Positions 7,388-8,886 of a stretch of 8,886 bases of DNA are shown piece after piece. Both the position numbers and the translations under genes were made by a program. Under the pieces are notes generated by a model. That model saw only the letters and a program-made list of their open reading frames with translations, was not told the origin of the DNA and searched no databases. The stretch spans positions 1 through 8,886 of the forward strand of contig CANHNT010000065.1 of NCBI GenBank assembly GCA_947461985.1. The letters run 5' to 3'. This DNA comes from Bacteroidota bacterium (GTDB lineage Bacteria > Bacteroidota > Bacteroidia > Chitinophagales > Chitinophagaceae). The first letter of the stretch is position 1, and every line of letters starts with the position of its first letter.

Positions 7388-7418
7388 AAAACGACTAGAA
7401 ATACTAGTCGTTTTTTTT
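7388..7418. terminator. Rho-independent terminator, probably bidirectional
   Basis: A perfect 11-base-pair inverted repeat (AAAACGACTAG / CTAGTCGTTTT) encloses a 5-base loop AAATA. On the plus strand the right arm runs into an unbroken stretch of eight T (7411-7418). It begins 20 bases after the cargo-gene stop. On the minus strand the same hairpin is followed by TTTTATAT, so it can also serve the convergent PD40 gene, whose stop is at 7453. Confidence 0.9.
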
Positions 7419-7452
7419 AAGCTTTTAATGGGGATTATTTTATGCAGTATTT

Positions 7453-8886
7453 TTAATAATCCTCTACCACAACCACCTCAATTTTATCAAATAATTCTTC
7501 ATCATCTTTTAAAGCAATCATGTCGAGGTCGGTCATCAAGTATTGACATTTTATTCCTTTTTGTTCAAAAAAAGCGGTTGCTAATTTTAGTTGATTTTCA
7601 CATTGGTCGAGTCTTGCTTTAAATGTAGAATCAGTCAAGCTATCTCCAGCGTAATAATATCCTTTCAAAAATATTTTCACAATTGCACTGTCTTCTTTCC
7701 AACTTTTCCAATTCGAAATAATAGAATCTAAAACAATTTTTGAGTCTGTCGTAAATTTATTTTTAGTGCTATCAACCAATAATTGATTTCTAAACAGCGT
7801 ATCGGTTAAACCAGGTTCACGTAATTTAATGTTGTAAAATATATTATCAGCAAGCGCGTCATTTTTTAAATTCAATAATTTATAAAATGGACGATATCCT
7901 TTTACATGCACTGATATTAAATAAATTTTGTCCATTTGCAATGCTTTAGTATAACTGGCATCTCCTTTATTGCTTTCAATTGAACCTGTGTTTGTATTAT
8001 TAAATAGGTAAGTGAAATTAATTTTTGCATTCCATATTTTTGTTCCATAAAATTTATCTTCTACAAAACCTTTTAAACAGAGCGTAGGAATAGGCCTTAT
8101 AGCAGGATATAAATCAAAGCTGTATAAATCTAATCCTCCTTTAGAATCTTTTCTATTAGAAGCGCAATATCCTTTTGTGCCTTTTGCATTCACTACTATA
8201 CTGCCGTCAAAGCCTTTGGTGTTAATGGGTGCACCCAAATTAATTGGTTTTTTCCATGAGCCATCATTGTTTCTTCTGCTCAAAAATAAATCATTATCTC
8301 CCAATCCAATTTGTCCGTTACTTGAAAAATAAAAGGAAACATTATCTGGATGAATAAAAGGGGCGGTTTCATCTTTTGATGAATTGATATTGGGACCCAG
8401 GTTTTCTGGTTTCGACCAAAAATAATTTGTAAAATGTGAAACCCAAATGTCTTTGCCACCATAGCCACCTTCTCTGTCACTCACAAAATACATGTCTTTA
8501 TTGTCACTGCTCAAACAAGGCTGTCCTTCATAGCCGGGAGTGTTAATGGTTAATCCAAATTTTTGAGGTTCACTCCATGCACTATCTTCTTGATAACTAA
8601 ATACAATATCACATCCTCCACCCTCGTAGCCATTAGGACTTCGTAAATCACAACGAGTATAAAATAAATAATAGCCGTCAGCACTTAGTTTGGCTGCACC
8701 ATCTGGCAAGCCCGAATTTGGAGGATATCCCATGTTTTGTGCTTTCCTCCAATTCTGTATTGTGTCAAAAAGACTCACAAAAAAGTCTTCATTGCCACCT
8801 ACATTACGAGTAAAAACGAGCGTTTTGCCGTCTAAACTCAATGAGGGTAAATATTCATTTTCTTTTGAATTAATACTATCTCCTAA
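7453..8886 (-). CDS. PD40 beta-propeller / OmpA-like envelope protein, 5' end cut off by window
   Basis: The last 477 residues of a larger protein; the reading frame is open to the right edge, so the N-terminus lies outside (a TTG at 8841 is internal, because EYLPS precedes it in frame as in other PD40 proteins). Seen, numbered from the edge: at least five PD40/WD40-like blades, EYLPSLSLDGKTLVFTRN (11-28), KLSADGYYLFYTR (66-78), and copies near 120-150, 173-203 and 226-259 with the typical GGxDIW / DNDLFLS ends. A carboxypeptidase-regulatory-like beta-domain follows (about 270-355), then a C-terminal region (about 363-477) shaped like an OmpA domain but lacking its usual binding motif. Relatives in Bacteroidota are periplasmic or lipoprotein components, often with a TPR region at the N-terminus, and PorE of the T9SS has such a layout. 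Role in T9SS is inference. It is convergent with the T9SS cargo gene across a shared terminator. Confidence 0.85.
   Translation of the reverse strand, partial: LGDSINSKENEYLPSLSLDGKTLVFTRNVGGNEDFFVSLFDTIQNWRKAQNMGYPPNSGLPDGAAKLSADGYYLFYTRCDLRSPNGYEGGGCDIVFSYQEDSAWSEPQKFGLTINTPGYEGQPCLSSDNKDMYFVSDREGGYGGKDIWVSHFTNYFWSKPENLGPNINSSKDETAPFIHPDNVSFYFSSNGQIGLGDNDLFLSRRNNDGSWKKPINLGAPINTKGFDGSIVVNAKGTKGYCASNRKDSKGGLDLYSFDLYPAIRPIPTLCLKGFVEDKFYGTKIWNAKINFTYLFNNTNTGSIESNKGDASYTKALQMDKIYLISVHVKGYRPFYKLLNLKNDALADNIFYNIKLREPGLTDTLFRNQLLVDSTKNKFTTDSKIVLDSIISNWKSWKEDSAIVKIFLKGYYYAGDSLTDSTFKARLDQCENQLKLATAFFEQKGIKCQYLMTDLDMIALKDDEELFDKIEVVVVEDY

Noticed and set aside
7374..7622. Plus-strand 82-codon frame with a hydrophobic start
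   Set aside because: It runs through the terminator hairpin and then antisense through the end of the PD40 gene; the hydrophobicity comes from AT-rich sequence.
8280..8480. Minus-strand 66-codon frame overlapping the PD40 gene in another frame
   Set aside because: The overlapping frame has clear PD40 repeats; this one has no features of its own.
7453..8841. TTG at 8841 as the true start of the PD40 gene
   Set aside because: The frame stays open to the window edge and the upstream residues EYLPS complete the first visible PD40 motif.
1..8886. Defence island, prophage, transposon or CRISPR content
   Set aside because: No nuclease, reverse transcriptase, integrase, transposase, direct-repeat array or terminal inverted repeats seen; the genes are ordinary envelope and surface functions.

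Overview
The window looks like chromosomal DNA of a free-living or commensal Bacteroidota, probably from the Sphingobacteriales/Chitinophagales side. It is AT-rich with little Shine-Dalgarno signal and some TTG starts. A TAnnTTTG-type promoter box is visible. There is a type IX secretion (T9SS) type B cargo protein and a PD40-repeat protein with an OmpA-like tail. Nothing suggests mobile DNA: I see no transposase, integrase, tRNA, rRNA or CRISPR array.

Layout. Bases 1-3141 (minus strand) hold a tightly packed nucleotide-sugar operon. Transcription order is a WbpE-like DegT/DnrJ/EryC1 aminotransferase, UDP-glucose 6-dehydrogenase (ugd), then UDP-glucuronate decarboxylase (uxs), which runs off the left edge. 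The first two genes overlap by 4 bases and the last two are 3 bases apart. Ugd and Uxs together convert UDP-glucose to UDP-glucuronate and then UDP-xylose. The aminotransferase should make a UDP-amino sugar, so the locus probably feeds a surface polysaccharide.

Bases 3142-3230 are a divergent promoter region. Bases 3231-5251 (plus strand) hold a two-gene unit: an unnamed putative outer-membrane beta-barrel protein, followed 2 bases later by waaA (kdtA), the Kdo transferase of lipid A biosynthesis.

Bases 5331-7367 (plus strand) encode a secreted 678-residue protein. It has a signal peptide, a six-fold repeated region that reads as a beta-propeller apparently inserted into a split PKD-like domain, further Ig/PKD-like domains, and a C-terminal T9SS type B sorting domain. 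A strong hairpin terminator at 7388-7418 separates it from a convergent minus-strand gene (7453 to beyond the right edge). That gene encodes PD40 propeller repeats, a carboxypeptidase-regulatory-like domain and a degenerate OmpA-like domain.

The common theme is the cell envelope: sugar precursors, lipopolysaccharide core, outer-membrane and surface proteins. I found no clearly new multi-gene system. The most interesting items are the architecture of the secreted propeller protein, the altered OmpA-like domain, and the uncharacterised barrel gene coupled to waaA.
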